A DNA stretch of 5,035 bases. Origin: an uncultured Oscillospiraceae bacterium (GTDB lineage: Bacteria; Bacillota; Clostridia; Oscillospirales; Acutalibacteraceae). The position numbers and the translations under genes are program-made. Each line of letters opens with the position of its first letter. The stretch's first letter is position 1. Below the pieces are notes generated by a model, which saw only the letters and a program-made list of their open reading frames with translations, was not told the DNA's origin and searched no databases. The stretch is taken from positions 1-5,035 of the forward strand of contig CABUYS010000096.1 of assembly GCA_902495835.1 (NCBI GenBank). The letters are read 5' to 3'. Below, piece by piece: positions 4,983 through 5,035 of the stretch.

Positions 4983-5035
4983 GGCGTAGTAAGGTATATT
5001 TGGAATAAGGTGGACAGATGGGATAGAGCGTTAGA
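4980..5035 (+). CDS. Start of an unrecognised gene, cut by the window end
   Basis: Only 18 complete codons are present: MGVVRYIWNKVDRWDRAL. The coding call rests on the strong AGGAG site with a nine-base spacer and on the leader, which is a near copy of the one before the gene at 3984. The visible residues form a basic, tryptophan-containing amphipathic stretch, not a signal peptide. The 78-base gap after the preceding stop has no terminator and no good promoter, so the two genes are probably co-transcribed. Its N-terminus is not similar to that of the preceding protein, so the shared leader does not extend visibly into the coding part. The function cannot be judged from so little. Confidence 0.7.
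   Translation, partial: MGVVRYIWNKVDRWDRAL

Overview
The window is AT-rich DNA that looks like a clostridial Firmicute. The best evidence is a clear spoVT homologue, strong AGGAG-type ribosome binding sites, a clostridial single-cluster ferredoxin and a membrane-anchored M23 (LytM-type) peptidase whose C-terminal domain resembles a type I associate with Ruminococcaceae/Oscillospiraceae genomes. That family-level placement is an inference from memory of protein families, not a computed result.

Layout, left to right. (1) 3-701 (+): the 3' part of an unrecognised, charged, coiled-coil-rich protein that runs in from outside the window. A plus-strand terminator lies at 917-952. (2) 1141-2187 (-): an M23 peptidase with one N-terminal membrane helix and all its zinc ligands, convergent with the first gene and ending at its own hairpin terminator (1053-1108). 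(3) 2225-2650: two tandem copies of a ~212-base non-coding unit, each carrying a minus-strand terminator. (4) 2783-2971 (-): a 62-residue [4Fe-4S] ferredoxin with a near-consensus sigma-A promoter (3009-3037). Directly after its stop, an in-frame, coding-looking tail of 28 codons runs to a second stop at 2696. (5) 3232-3774 (+): spoVT, divergent from the ferredoxin, followed by a strong terminator. (6) 3984-4901 (+): an unrecognised 305-residue charged protein with a perfect-consensus promoter. (7) 4980 to the window end (+): the first 18 codons of another unrecognised gene, whose 5' leader and ribosome binding site are a near copy of those before 3984.

The M23 peptidase, ferredoxin and spoVT look like ordinary housekeeping or sporulation-linked chromosomal genes. 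SpoVT is a forespore transition regulator, and an M23 peptidase can serve cell-wall remodelling. The genes at both ends look different: they appear more AT-rich by eye, are lysine/glutamate-rich and have no recognised domain. The duplicated leader suggests the right-hand genes belong to an array built by tandem duplication or cassette-like exchange. The points most worth following are that leader repeat, the ferredoxin readthrough or truncation tail, and the terminator-bearing tandem repeat. I saw no RNA gene, CRISPR array, transposase or attachment site.
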